Source: a bacterium
GTDB lineage: Bacteria; Bdellovibrionota; UBA1018
Direction of reading: 5' to 3'
Assembly: GCA_019751945.1 (NCBI GenBank)
Contig: JAIEMT010000005.1
Location: forward strand, 47,683 to 111,682
Length of the DNA stretch: 64,000 nucleotides
Each line of letters begins with the position of its first letter. Position 1 is the first letter of the stretch. The position numbers were made by a program, and so were the translations under genes. This document shows, piece after piece, positions 54,576 through 63,332 of this stretch. The notes beneath the pieces were generated by a model that was not told where the DNA came from, did no database searches, and saw only the letters and a program-made list of their open reading frames with translations.

Positions 54576-55104
54576 CTAATGGGCTCCGACAATATTCAAA
54601 ACCACTGGGATTAAAACCTTCTCGAAGAGTTTCTGCTCCCAACGGAACTTTCTCTCCACCAGCGGTGACAAAGTTGGATTGCGTACAAAGAGAAACAGAA
54701 GTGCGAACGCGAATGATTGAACGGCGCTCTGGCTCTTCTTGATTCTGTTGGTCACCGGCATCAGTTGCCAAAGACCGGCCTGGAGTGATTTTCATTTTGA
54801 TGACTTCAGGCAGATAAATTTCTCCAGAAGCAGGCGCAGAGTTTTCAGAAATTCCTAAAATCATTTTGTTGTAGTTCTTGCTGATGAGCTGTGGAATTCG
54901 GAGCTTCACTTCTGGATATTCGTTGGAATTAAAGGCGAGCCAGAGCGTATGAGCTCTCGCATATTGTTGATTCACGATCGACACTTGAACGGCCGTATTC
55001 ATTTTGATCAACATGACAGCAAGGCCCACCATCATCGGCAACACGATGAGGAATTCGAGCACACTTTGCCCGGCCTGATTCTTTCTGCTGTCTCTAGCAG
55101 CCAT
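54568..55104 (-). CDS. TadE-like minor pseudopilin
   Basis: A 178-residue protein with the TadE-type start NQAGQSVLEFLIVLPMMVGLAVMLI: a class III signal peptide with cleavage after the Gly before QSVLEF and a hydrophobic helix. The periplasmic part is ~130 residues with two cysteines (SLCTQSN, FEYCRSP). I chose the ATG at 55104 (MAARDSRKNQAGQ); an ATG at 55122 is also open. It overlaps the upstream tadE-like gene by 11 bp. Confidence 0.78.
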   Translation of the reverse strand: MAARDSRKNQAGQSVLEFLIVLPMMVGLAVMLIKMNTAVQVSIVNQQYARAHTLWLAFNSNEYPEVKLRIPQLISKNYNKMILGISENSAPASGEIYLPEVIKMKITPGRSLATDAGDQQNQEEPERRSIIRVRTSVSLCTQSNFVTAGGEKVPLGAETLREGFNPSGFEYCRSPLDG

Positions 55105-55711
55105 TATCAAAAAATCTCCCATTCATACGAGACAAACACTCGTCTTCTGCTGGCTCTCTTCCTAACCAACTCTCCGAGGTCAGCGTCACGGAATTGACAC
55201 TTCTCCCCTTCGCGTCGTTCGCGGAAGAACCCGCAAATGGAACCAACAACAAGCGGCTCCTAAATGTATATCGGACGCCCTCCAGCCAACTGTAGTCGCG
55301 GGTGTCGTGAGAAAAGTTTTCGGGCTCATCTACCTCTAAACCGGCAGGCGCGCCGCCTTGACCCTTGGCTAAAGCGGGTAAGCGATCAGTTCCTGGCGCT
55401 GCTGGACCTCTTTTGAGGGTCCTGACAATGACTTCGGTTGCGCGTTCTTTTTGATCGGCTTTAGATGGACCTGCCGAAAGGTAAGCTCGCGCCGACATAA
55501 AAGTGGCGTAATGCACGTAGTTTCCCCAGCCCATCACGAGTGAGAGCTGTAGAAAGAAGAACGAGAAGCCCAAGAGCAAAATCGTCGTAAGAGCAAACTC
55601 GATCGTCGATTGTCCCGCCTCGTTAGAACGAGAGGAACTATTTCGGATTGATGAAGATCCTAAAATTATTATTCCCTCCTCTCGCACGCGGATGATTTTC
55701 TGGCCCACCAT
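55094..55711 (-). CDS. TadE-like minor pseudopilin
   Basis: I chose the ATG at 55711, preceded by AAGGG, giving 205 residues; the frame is open to 55759. The pseudopilin motif is NEAGQSTIEFALTTILLLGFSFFFLQL, preceded by ~35 residues of basic/serine-rich text that is unusually long for a class III leader. The periplasmic domain ends in cysteines (DECLSR, DNGC). The 5' part overlaps the small flp-like gene by 74 bp in another frame. Confidence 0.72.
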   Translation of the reverse strand: MVGQKIIRVREEGIIILGSSSIRNSSSRSNEAGQSTIEFALTTILLLGFSFFFLQLSLVMGWGNYVHYATFMSARAYLSAGPSKADQKERATEVIVRTLKRGPAAPGTDRLPALAKGQGGAPAGLEVDEPENFSHDTRDYSWLEGVRYTFRSRLLLVPFAGSSANDAKGRSVNSVTLTSESWLGREPAEDECLSRMNGRFFDNGC

Positions 55712-55910
55712 CGCTGAAACCCTTGGCCTTCGGATGACCGTAACGATAGGCCGATGCATACCCGTCGCGAATCGGGGCGGTCATTTTCTCTGCGAGCTTG
55801 GTTTCAACTAAGCCCTTCGCCAAAATAAGGTACGCGCCGATCACAATTGAAATCAGGATTAAGTACTCGATCAATGCCTGACCCTCTTCTCGGCGACGGA
55901 GATTCTTCAT
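55638..55910 (-). CDS. Flp/TadE-type pilin with glycine/arginine-rich tail
   Basis: The ATG at 55910 overlaps the cpaA stop as ATGA and gives 90 residues. The start RRREEGQALIEYLILISIVIGAYLIL is a Flp class III leader with cleavage G/QALIEY. After the hydrophobic helix it has AEKMTAPIRDGYASAYRYGHP and a tail rich in Gly, Pro and Arg (GGPENHPRARGGNNN). The frame upstream of 55910 is a shadow of cpaA. Its last 74 bp overlap the tadE-like gene. Confidence 0.78.
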   Translation of the reverse strand: MKNLRRREEGQALIEYLILISIVIGAYLILAKGLVETKLAEKMTAPIRDGYASAYRYGHPKAKGFSDGGPENHPRARGGNNNFRIFINPK

Positions 55911-56452
55911 AACGGCAACCCCCAGCGCTGAAACGGATCGGCCGTGAGCACCCAAACTGCTGCAAGCGCCATAGGCACTCCAAAAGGAATGGTCAGAGAG
56001 CGGTCCAACTTCGGAGGAGCGACTTCTAACTCCTTCACAACAACGGACGCAAAAAATGCGTAGATCTTTTTTGAAAAAGATATGAGCCGCCCTTTGAGAA
56101 TCAGACTGATCAGCGCAAACAACCCCCCTAAGCAAATCGAAAGAATGGCCACGCGAAGAGAGTACTGTGCGCCTCCCCAGGCCCCGAGTGCCATCAACAT
56201 TTTTACATCGCCAGCGCCCATCGTTTTGAAGAAGAAGTACATCCACCCAAAAAGCAGAAAGCCAGCTGCAGCTCCTAAGGCTGCGCACCCCAAACCCTGA
56301 AAGGAAGAATAGTAGAGTCCCGAGAAAAGTCCTGCAGCTAATGCAGGAAGGGTGAGCCAGTTATAAATTTTTCCACGAGCGACGTCGGTGCATCCTGCGA
56401 TACCTGAAATAGCGAGAATGGAATAATAGGCAACTTGGCTATTTCCACACAT
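55907..56452 (-). CDS. cpaA: Prepilin peptidase CpaA/TadV
   Basis: A 181-residue type IV prepilin peptidase (A24 family) that processes the Flp leaders. The first catalytic Asp is in AGCTDVARGKIYNWLT and the second in the GxGD motif MGAGDVKML. About six membrane segments. I chose the ATG at 56452 (MCGNSQVAYYSIL); the longer frame to 56512 has no homology. It overlaps the upstream flp stop by 14 bp. Short form, lacking the N-methylase half. Confidence 0.9.
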   Translation of the reverse strand: MCGNSQVAYYSILAISGIAGCTDVARGKIYNWLTLPALAAGLFSGLYYSSFQGLGCAALGAAAGFLLFGWMYFFFKTMGAGDVKMLMALGAWGGAQYSLRVAILSICLGGLFALISLILKGRLISFSKKIYAFFASVVVKELEVAPPKLDRSLTIPFGVPMALAAVWVLTADPFQRWGLPL

Positions 56453-56666
56453 TGAGCGGCGCCTTCCCGGTTCGAAGATCTTTTTCGAGTTGTCCACCAA
56501 GAGACAAAACACCCTCGTCTAAACCGTTCTTGATCGCACGGGCCATCGCTACAGCGCTTATAATGGTGGCAGATAATAATAGAATGTATTCGGTGATGGC
56601 CTGGCCATCTTCCTGTTTGGAAAAATCCGAAAGATTTTGAATGATTTTTCTAAGGAATCCTTCCAT
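56439..56666 (-). CDS. Flp-family pilin
   Basis: A 75-residue pilin precursor: a basic leader (MEGFLRKIIQNLSDFSKQ), cleavage site EDG/QAITEY with Glu at +5 and Tyr at +6, then the hydrophobic helix ILLLSATIISAVAMARAI and a short polar tail ending LNVWK. It lies 20 bp after the first flp gene. The three Flp-type proteins here differ in tails, so one may be the major pilin and the others minor. Confidence 0.85.
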   Translation of the reverse strand: MEGFLRKIIQNLSDFSKQEDGQAITEYILLLSATIISAVAMARAIKNGLDEGVLSLGGQLEKDLRTGKAPLNVWK

Positions 56667-56686
56667 AGAACTACCTGCAGGGACTA

Positions 56687-56884
56687 TTACTCGGTCGTAA
56701 TTACGTCCATTTTGTCGAACAACGAACCAACGGTTTTCGTCATGCGAGTGGTGAATTCATTCTTAAACTTCATGGCAATCAAAATGACCACGAAGAGAAT
56801 AAGGATGTATTCGGTCGTGGATTGACCTTCCTCTTCCCGGAAAAAATTCCCAATGACTTTTTTAAGCCGTTGTTTAAGGTTCAT
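56687..56884 (-). CDS. flp: Flp-family pilin (operon leader)
   Basis: A 65-residue Flp precursor, first gene of the pilus operon. Leader MNLKQRLKKVIGNFFRE, cleavage EEG/QSTTEY, hydrophobic helix ILILFVVILIAMKF and a short tail. GGGG precedes the ATG. Being closest to the strong promoter, it is the best candidate for the major pilin. Confidence 0.87.
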   Translation of the reverse strand: MNLKQRLKKVIGNFFREEEGQSTTEYILILFVVILIAMKFKNEFTTRMTKTVGSLFDKMDVITTE

Positions 56885-56956
56885 CCCCGAGTCCCCATTT
56901 CCCTGTCCTTGACGAACATATCGACAACCCCGACAGGAAACTTAAAGTCCAATTTT

Positions 56957-56987
56957 TATTATATTAATTCCATGTAATACAAGTCAA
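56957..56987 (-). promoter_or_regulatory. Strong sigma-70 promoter of the Tad/Flp operon
   Basis: On the minus strand TTGACT (56987-56982) and a perfect TATAAT (56963-56958) are 18 bp apart, in an AT-rich stretch. The predicted start near 56951 gives a ~67-nt leader, in which CCTGTC/GACAGG (56902-56907 with 56932-56937) can form a stem. Confidence 0.75.
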
Positions 56988-56997
56988 GTATAGGTAG

Positions 56998-57747
56998 CTA
57001 CTCAAAAATAACCAATAAAAGCGACGCATTATCGTCTTTATCCTGCTTCTGAACCCATTCCTCTAACAAAACAGGGACATCTTCTGCGTTAAACTTACCT
57101 TGTTTAATGCTCTGAATAGCGTCTTTTACGGACTGCGCGTCAAAACCATCGGTGAAAAGAATGAGCCAATCGCCCCCCCGAATCTTCACTTCGACGATCT
57201 CGGGCTCCAAATCGTCTGAAATACCCAGGGCAGCAAGGGGTACGTTCTTATGATCGGTGCGCTTCCCATTCGTAACATCGACAAGACGTGCATAAGACCG
57301 TGGGGTCACCAATTCGCTGGCATCATTTCCTCGAACTAAAAGCGCGCCACAAGTTCCGACATTGGCGATTCCCAGCATCGACTCATCCAAGTAGGCAGCC
57401 AAAAGCGAGGCGCCTCCTTTTTCGTGCACGTTTCGATTCTTATTCGAATGCATGAGCTCCCGGTTCGCATGAACCACGGCATTGAACAGAACGTTTCCCA
57501 CCAAAGAGTAATAATGACGAATGACGAAGGGAAGCGTGGCATCTGCGTCCCCACCCTCTCGCGATAAGAAGGCCCGAGTCGCTTCGCAAGCCTGCTTGGC
57601 AGCAGCTGATCCCGACTGGGGTCCACCAAATCCGTCAGCGACAGCAAAGATACTCTTATCCTGCTCGCACATCAGAAAGTCTTCCTGCACTCCCCGACTT
57701 CCGGCTGTACTCAACTGCGTGATCGAACTGATTCGATTCGTGCTCAT
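56998..57747 (-). CDS. PP2C-type Ser/Thr protein phosphatase
   Basis: A 249-residue PPM phosphatase. Metal-binding motifs in order: SRGVQEDF (shortened first Asp motif), VADGFGGPQSG, GGASLLAAYLDE, GDWLILFTDGFD and the last Asp in KDDNASLLLVIFE. Cytoplasmic, no membrane segment. It sits between the FHA genes and the pilus operon; its probable substrates are phosphothreonine proteins bound by the FHA domains. It starts 3 bp after the large FHA gene. Confidence 0.88.
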   Translation of the reverse strand: MSTNRISSITQLSTAGSRGVQEDFLMCEQDKSIFAVADGFGGPQSGSAAAKQACEATRAFLSREGGDADATLPFVIRHYYSLVGNVLFNAVVHANRELMHSNKNRNVHEKGGASLLAAYLDESMLGIANVGTCGALLVRGNDASELVTPRSYARLVDVTNGKRTDHKNVPLAALGISDDLEPEIVEVKIRGGDWLILFTDGFDAQSVKDAIQSIKQGKFNAEDVPVLLEEWVQKQDKDDNASLLLVIFE

Positions 57748-57750
57748 AGT

Positions 57751-60240
57751 TTAGTTGTCGCCGTGTCGTAAATAAACGGTGAGTTTCCTTTGCGATCGTT
57801 GATGGTAGATGTCGTCAATTGGAGCCAGCTTCATGCATTCTTCGAACTTCTTTCGAGCCGACGAGAAATCGCTGTAGCTTTCTGCAATCACGGCCTCCGT
57901 GTAAAGAACCTTGGCTTTCTCGTGGAGATAACCGCGAACTCGGCCCATTCCGGCTACTGCTAATTTATTCCCCGGATCCACTTTGCTGGCCTTCAAGTAC
58001 GCTTGATAAGCGGCCGCGTAATCATTCTGAGTTTCGGCATCTCGACCTTGAGCGAGAAGCGGGTCTCTCACAGCCGCAATGGAATAACGGCACGCATTGA
58101 TTAAGCCAATTGCTCTGGCTAGGATGGCCCGATCTGAAGTTCCAATCTCTGCGACCTTCTTCAAGACTTTGATGGCGGAATGGAATTTACCTTGGTTCTT
58201 AAGCGCAATTCCTTCCTTCAAATAATTTCTGCCCGTGTTGTTGATCTCACCCTGAATCTGATCTTGCTGAGCCTTGAGTTGGCGCTGCTCTTCGTACTCT
58301 TCGAGTTCCTTCTGCCACGTAAGCACTTGGGCATTCTCTGGATCGATCGAAAGAATTTCATTGAACTTCTCTTTCGCCGTTTCAAACTTCTTCTGGCTCA
58401 TCAGCAGCTTCGCGTCATCTATTAACTCCGCTACCCGGGTCTTAATTCGCTGCTCTTCTTCCTTCCGACGCTTTTCTTCCTCGATCGCATCGAGTTTGCG
58501 CTTTCCTTCCATCGCGTAGCGCTCAATTTCCTTAGAGTCCTTGTAATCGGGAATCAGGCTAAAAATTTTTCTAATTTCAAAGAGCGCCTTATCGTAGTCC
58601 CGATTCTTATAGTACTCGAAGGCGATGGCATGTTGAGACTCCACAAATTTTTTCTGCTCTGGTGAAAGCGCCTCAAACGACAGAGGACCTGCCGTGGGCT
58701 TGCCCGGCTTTTGAACTGCCGCTACTTTTCTGTTCGGGCCGTCTTCGGGCATTGGACCTTGCTCCACGTCATCAAAAAGTAAGAAGTAGAGACCACCGAC
58801 GATAATTCCAACCCAGATATATTGACGTCGCTTAGGAAGAGCTCTGAACTTTTCAACCAAGCTCCCATTGGCAGCAACGGGGGTAATCATCCCCGGAATT
58901 CCACCGCCCGCCGTAAGCTTGGCACCGAATGCAGAATATCCCGGAGGGGGCTGCTGCTGAAATCCAGCGGGCTGCGGAGAATAACCGCCGGGAGGCATTG
59001 CTGCGACTTGTTGATTGTATTGGTCTTGTCCCAGCTGAGGAGCACTCTGCTGCATCTCAAACACCGGCATTCCTGCCGTATCGACGCCGGATGCCTGCTC
59101 AATTCCTACGCCGACAGATTCCAATTCCTGAACCGGAGCGGTATCCTCCGTCAGAGAATTCACTTGTAAAAAGTTTTTCTCCTGATTTTCGTAAGCAGTA
59201 CTGGTGGCCTGAAATGAGAACTCCACGTCACCAATTTTGATTCGATCGTCGCCAGAAAGCTCTGCCTCTTGAACACGAGCTCCATTCACATAGAGACCGT
59301 TTGCAGAATCTAAATCCTTAATCGAGAACTTAGCTCCAACTCTAGTAATGATGGCGTGCTTGCGCGAGGACTTCTTGTCATTCAGAGTGATGTCACACGT
59401 TCTGCCACGACCAATGGAGATCTCACTCTTCTCCATCTTGTACTGCGCGTAGTTCGCCAATCCCTCAGGAAAAATGAGAACAGCATTGAGCTGCGCCCCA
59501 ACACCCACCTTAGTAGGAGCATCTTCTGCAACGGGAACGGAAGGATCTGAAATTTCTGCAGGAGGTCCTAAGTTAATAGAATTTCCATTTTCATTTCCAC
59601 CCAAGACCAACGAATTATTTTGTTCAACGGGAGGAGCTGTCACCTCTCCGGCCAACGGAGCTGCGCTGCCACCGTCTAACGGAGCTTCCAGCGGCAAAGA
59701 ATTTTCTCCGCCTTCTACTGCTGCAATAGGGGCGGCTTCAGCGTTTTCAATTCCGCTCTCCATCGCATTTTCTGGAGCCATTTCGGGAGGGTCGAATGCA
59801 ATCGGAGCAGTAGCGGAAGGACTTTCTCTACCGCCATCCCCCAGTGGAGCCAGATCTGATTCCGCAGCGTGCTGGTACTCTTCGATTTCATTCACCGAAG
59901 CACGAACTTCTTGTTGGGAATTGGCAGCTGCGATGGGAGCTTCTCTTTTCTCCATCGCCAAACGAATGGAGTAAGGACCTACCATGACGATGTCACCATC
60001 TTTTAAGACAGCGCTCGTTGCTTCATTTCCGTTCACGACTAACGGGCCAAACTCGCTCTTGTTCTCAACCTGAACTGCATCACCCACAGTTCTGAAAACA
60101 GCATGCTGGCGGGAAACGGCGCGGTCATCTAAACGCACGACACAGTCTTCTGCCCGGCCAACGACCACTTCCCCAGCGAGTGGCTGAGTTTTAACAGGTT
60201 TACCATTCAAGGTGACGGAGAGAACTGCTGGTGATGCCAC
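57751..60240 (-). CDS. Double-FHA, membrane-spanning, TPR-repeat protein
   Basis: 829 residues. FHA1 at ~5-95 (VVGRAEDCVVRLDDRAVSRQH; Arg29 and Ser43-Arg44-x-His46). An acidic, Ala/Pro-rich linker at ~100-240. FHA2 at ~250-345 (IGRGRTCDITLNDKKSSRKH and SANGLYVNG). A Gln/Pro-rich linker, then one membrane segment at ~473-490 (YIWVGIIVGGLYFLLF). The C-terminal ~310 residues are TPR-like helices (FEYYKNRDYDKALFEIRKI, KKFETAKEKFNEILSIDPENA). It likely links cytoplasmic phosphothreonine reading to an envelope assembly. Confidence 0.9.
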   Translation of the reverse strand: MASPAVLSVTLNGKPVKTQPLAGEVVVGRAEDCVVRLDDRAVSRQHAVFRTVGDAVQVENKSEFGPLVVNGNEATSAVLKDGDIVMVGPYSIRLAMEKREAPIAAANSQQEVRASVNEIEEYQHAAESDLAPLGDGGRESPSATAPIAFDPPEMAPENAMESGIENAEAAPIAAVEGGENSLPLEAPLDGGSAAPLAGEVTAPPVEQNNSLVLGGNENGNSINLGPPAEISDPSVPVAEDAPTKVGVGAQLNAVLIFPEGLANYAQYKMEKSEISIGRGRTCDITLNDKKSSRKHAIITRVGAKFSIKDLDSANGLYVNGARVQEAELSGDDRIKIGDVEFSFQATSTAYENQEKNFLQVNSLTEDTAPVQELESVGVGIEQASGVDTAGMPVFEMQQSAPQLGQDQYNQQVAAMPPGGYSPQPAGFQQQPPPGYSAFGAKLTAGGGIPGMITPVAANGSLVEKFRALPKRRQYIWVGIIVGGLYFLLFDDVEQGPMPEDGPNRKVAAVQKPGKPTAGPLSFEALSPEQKKFVESQHAIAFEYYKNRDYDKALFEIRKIFSLIPDYKDSKEIERYAMEGKRKLDAIEEEKRRKEEEQRIKTRVAELIDDAKLLMSQKKFETAKEKFNEILSIDPENAQVLTWQKELEEYEEQRQLKAQQDQIQGEINNTGRNYLKEGIALKNQGKFHSAIKVLKKVAEIGTSDRAILARAIGLINACRYSIAAVRDPLLAQGRDAETQNDYAAAYQAYLKASKVDPGNKLAVAGMGRVRGYLHEKAKVLYTEAVIAESYSDFSSARKKFEECMKLAPIDDIYHQRSQRKLTVYLRHGDN

Positions 60241-61235
60241 TAGCTAGCCCCTCCCTTCTTGATTCCATCTAGAGACAAAAGGTCTTCTCCCGCTTGGATG
60301 TAGGCGGGGTTGGAAGGTTCTCGGAACAAGAGTCGGCGAATCGCTTCCAGATGCGCACGTGCCGACTTCAACTTTCCAGACAACATGGCCTTCTTGTAAC
60401 CTTCTTGATGCGACTTGATTTCATCCGCAATCGCGATCTTGGAGTTCTGCAGATACTTTGTGGCCAATGGATGCCCTGGAGCAATCTGCAGTACGGTTTC
60501 AAACTGAGTTTGAGCGCGCAGATAATTTCTCTCACGATACTCGCGCATCCCCTCTTTTAGGAATCGATCCGCCGACCGTTGCGTACCCGCATCGGGGCTC
60601 GGCATGTACTGAGCCAAAGTTCGATCAGCATCGCCATCAGCCTTTTTTGCTTTGGGTTTTGGAGGGGGATCTCCACCCAGAATCATCACGGCTGCAACAA
60701 GAGCTCCGCCAATAATCAACACTCGGTTATTTCCACCGGCGGGCTTGGGAGCATTGAAGTTCGGCAACCCTACGGGTTTCAAGTTCACAGCACCCATGGC
60801 CCGAACACGCTCTTGCTGAGCCAAGAACCCTGCCTGCTCATGATTCAGCTGTTCAGGACTTCTGCTCGGCGCATTGAGAACTCGCGTGGGCGATTCTGCT
60901 GGAATGAACTCGAGCACCGTTGCACCAATCGTAATCGTTTCATTGGGACGAATGGGTCCCTGAGTTGTCTCTCTGCCGTTTAGCAAAATTCCATTCGCAC
61001 TGGCGAGGTCACGCACCTTCCAGCCACTGGGCGTAAAACTCAACTCCGCATGAAGGCGTGACGCCTTCAGGTCGGAGATCATCACGTCACTCTCATCGCC
61101 ACGACCAATCTTGACAATCGGTCCGACGATGACAAACACAGCACCTTGATCGGGGCCCTGCAGAATGCGCAGCCGTGCGATCTCGCCTTGCTGGCGATCC
61201 ACTTTCGGCTGTTTGAAGCGCACTGCTGCTTTCAT
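60240..61235 (-). CDS. FHA-domain membrane protein with C-terminal helical repeats
   Basis: 331 residues: an N-terminal FHA domain at ~20-113 (VKIGRGDESDVMISDLKASRLH, SANGILLNG), a linker, one membrane segment (VLIIGGALVAAVMILGG) and a C-terminal TPR-like part (LKEGMREYRERNYLRAQTQFETVLQIAPGHPL). Same architecture as its neighbour but with one FHA. Stop and start overlap by one base with the double-FHA gene and it abuts the next FHA gene, so the three form one unit. Confidence 0.88.
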   Translation of the reverse strand: MKAAVRFKQPKVDRQQGEIARLRILQGPDQGAVFVIVGPIVKIGRGDESDVMISDLKASRLHAELSFTPSGWKVRDLASANGILLNGRETTQGPIRPNETITIGATVLEFIPAESPTRVLNAPSRSPEQLNHEQAGFLAQQERVRAMGAVNLKPVGLPNFNAPKPAGGNNRVLIIGGALVAAVMILGGDPPPKPKAKKADGDADRTLAQYMPSPDAGTQRSADRFLKEGMREYRERNYLRAQTQFETVLQIAPGHPLATKYLQNSKIAIADEIKSHQEGYKKAMLSGKLKSARAHLEAIRRLLFREPSNPAYIQAGEDLLSLDGIKKGGAS

Positions 61236-62879
61236 TTAGCTCTTCCTCACAATCGACATGACGTAACAACGGTTCGAACCGTTTAACTCGAAAGCGTTGG
61301 CGTGCACTCGGTAGTTCACACCTGAAAAATCGAAGTCTTCAGAAACAGCGTTTCCACCAGGGACTGCGCGATCAAACAAATCTGAAATCAACGCTCCAAA
61401 GGCCTGATCGCGAGCTACTCCCGAAAGCTCTTGTCCAAAAACAGAATCATTTCTCAAACCAGTGATCTCTTCGAACATGGAATTCAGGTAAGACACTTTT
61501 CTGTCAGAGTCGCAAACGGCAACCCCGTGGTTCGCCACTTCTGCGGTGGCACGAATGGGCGCTATGAAATCGTCGAATGAAACACTCGCACCTGCTCCAC
61601 CACCTAGGCCACTAGTGTCCCCATCCATGCTTTTGCGAGGAATTCGTTGAAGCGCAGAGTTGATCAGGTCCCAAAGGGTATCGAGTTCCGAAAGCTTAAA
61701 TTCATGCGTGACACGATTCATTTCGCCCTTCAACGCACGGTCAATGTCCTCGCTCAAAACCTCGAAGGGTTTCAACGTCATGCGATAGAGCACAAAGAAA
61801 AGAATGGCAGCAAAAATTGCAGTGAGAATGAGCGTCTCCGAATAAACCACACCGATCTCACCAGGTGAAGGCGTTGAAAGACTGGTGTCTAAAGAGATCA
61901 CGGCCATTCCGATGGTGAGATTGCGCCCCGTCTTCGAATCAAAAGCCTTGATGGGTTCAATCGCAACAATCGTGCTGGAATCTGCTTCTCTCACAAATCC
62001 AGATTCCCGGCCGTCTTTGAACGCCTTAGCCGCTTGAACAGCTAAAATCGCTTCGCTCCCGCCGACCAAGTGCTGATTCATTCGATCTGACGGTGCAACG
62101 ATACGGTTTTCTAAATCCACTAGCACCGCCACACGCACGCCGTCTGCCGATTCAATGCCCTGTAAATCCGTTTTCCCTTCAGCTCCTGCAGCCATCGCAG
62201 CTGCATTGCGGTCCACTGCTTGCCTAGCAATAAACTTCGCCCGTCGACCCGCTTCTTTCACAATCGCGCGGCGGTTCGAATCCAAAAGGGGTGAAACCGT
62301 GAAGAACATATTGGCTAGAACGAAGGCACAAAGAATTCCAATTCCCACCGAACGCCATTCGTTTTTGAAATTCATTCCGTAGAAAATCGGCATGAACTTC
62401 TTTTCCAAAATGAAGAGCATCTTGCCCTTGAAATCCTGGGGCTGCTTCATCATATCCTCAGTCGAAGGACCTTGAGGACCGGCGCCTCCCACTGGCGCGC
62501 CATAGACTTGCGGCATCGGCTGTCCAAAGTTTACCGGAATAACATTGTTGATTTCCGGGAGTGCAGCCGAACGACGCTTGCTTGAAGACTTGCGCAATAC
62601 TAGTTCGAATACGAAATCGCCTACACTAATGCGATCGCCCACTTTGACCGCCTTGGGCTTATTGCTCAAAACACCGTTCACGAAGGTTCCGTTGGAACTT
62701 CCCAAATCTTCCACTGTTACTTCGTCGTTGCTCACGACAAGTCGGCAATGGTTCTTAGAAATTTTTGAAGATTGTAAAACGACTGTATTGCCGGACTGAC
62801 GACCGATGGTCGTCGATCCCGGATTCAATGCGTAACTGGTTCCCCGATTGGACCCCGCTACGACAGTGAGTTTATACAT
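61236..62879 (-). CDS. FHA-domain transmembrane sensor with PAS-like domain
   Basis: 547 residues. FHA domain at ~1-95 (TTIGRQSGNTVVLQSSKISKNH, SSNGTFVNG). Two membrane segments at ~178-198 and ~350-370 enclose a ~150-residue extracytoplasmic sensory loop. A HAMP-like stretch follows, then a PAS domain at ~430-545 (HGVAVCDSDRKVSYLNSMFEEITG). There is no kinase or cyclase output, so it may signal by protein contact. It overlaps the DUF192 stop by 22 bp. Confidence 0.87.
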   Translation of the reverse strand: MYKLTVVAGSNRGTSYALNPGSTTIGRQSGNTVVLQSSKISKNHCRLVVSNDEVTVEDLGSSNGTFVNGVLSNKPKAVKVGDRISVGDFVFELVLRKSSSKRRSAALPEINNVIPVNFGQPMPQVYGAPVGGAGPQGPSTEDMMKQPQDFKGKMLFILEKKFMPIFYGMNFKNEWRSVGIGILCAFVLANMFFTVSPLLDSNRRAIVKEAGRRAKFIARQAVDRNAAAMAAGAEGKTDLQGIESADGVRVAVLVDLENRIVAPSDRMNQHLVGGSEAILAVQAAKAFKDGRESGFVREADSSTIVAIEPIKAFDSKTGRNLTIGMAVISLDTSLSTPSPGEIGVVYSETLILTAIFAAILFFVLYRMTLKPFEVLSEDIDRALKGEMNRVTHEFKLSELDTLWDLINSALQRIPRKSMDGDTSGLGGGAGASVSFDDFIAPIRATAEVANHGVAVCDSDRKVSYLNSMFEEITGLRNDSVFGQELSGVARDQAFGALISDLFDRAVPGGNAVSEDFDFSGVNYRVHANAFELNGSNRCYVMSIVRKS

Positions 62880-63277
62880 ATCTCATCCCCCGCGGAGATT
62901 GCATGCGTCCGAACACTTCCAGCTGGAAGCTCTAACGTTTCGGATGCGCGCCAATCAACGAGGGGAATGGGTTTCCACGGACGCACATTTTCATGCATCG
63001 AAGAAACTTTCCACACGGTCGACTCCCCGTCCGTTTTCACCGGACGAAGGAAGAGAACATCAATCGGAATTTTCATGAACCACATGTGGATGTCGTTACA
63101 CTTTGGAAACAACATTCCATCACCCGGCTCAAACACGGATCTTCCGATCAGTCCCTTGAGGCGATCCAAAAAACACTCCGCCACAAGACACTTATCGGCT
63201 ATAACAGCTTGATTTATTAGGGAATGTACCCGGACATACCGCTTCCGCTTGACCCCCCAGATCCCAGATAAAGCCAT
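62858..63277 (-). CDS. DUF192 family protein
   Basis: A 139-residue DUF192 protein (LVAECFLDRLKGLIGRSVFEPGDGMLFP, then HMWFMKIPIDVLFL and LELPAGSVRTHAISAGDEI). The family is small, often secreted, function not established. I chose the ATG at 63277 because a TATAAT at 63289-63284 would overlap the ATG at 63292. It heads the FHA operon. Members usually have a signal peptide; none is clear here. Confidence 0.75.
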   Translation of the reverse strand: MALSGIWGVKRKRYVRVHSLINQAVIADKCLVAECFLDRLKGLIGRSVFEPGDGMLFPKCNDIHMWFMKIPIDVLFLRPVKTDGESTVWKVSSMHENVRPWKPIPLVDWRASETLELPAGSVRTHAISAGDEICINSLS

Positions 63278-63283
63278 GAATAC

Positions 63284-63289
63284 ATTATA
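63284..63289 (-). promoter_or_regulatory. -10 element directly before the DUF192/FHA operon start
   Basis: A perfect TATAAT on the minus strand lies 6 bases before ATG 63277, with no Shine-Dalgarno between, so the mRNA could be leaderless. The -35 is unclear: TTGTAT is 19 bp away, and a TTGACA only 11 bp away is too close. Confidence 0.4.
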
Positions 63290-63332
63290 CATATTTTTAG
63301 TGTCAAAAATACAACGTTTTCTTGGCCTGGAA

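Noticed and set aside
55911..56288. N-terminal extension of the flp-like protein
   Set aside because: It is cpaA read in another frame; the ATG at 55910 forms an ATGA overlap and gives a proper class III leader.
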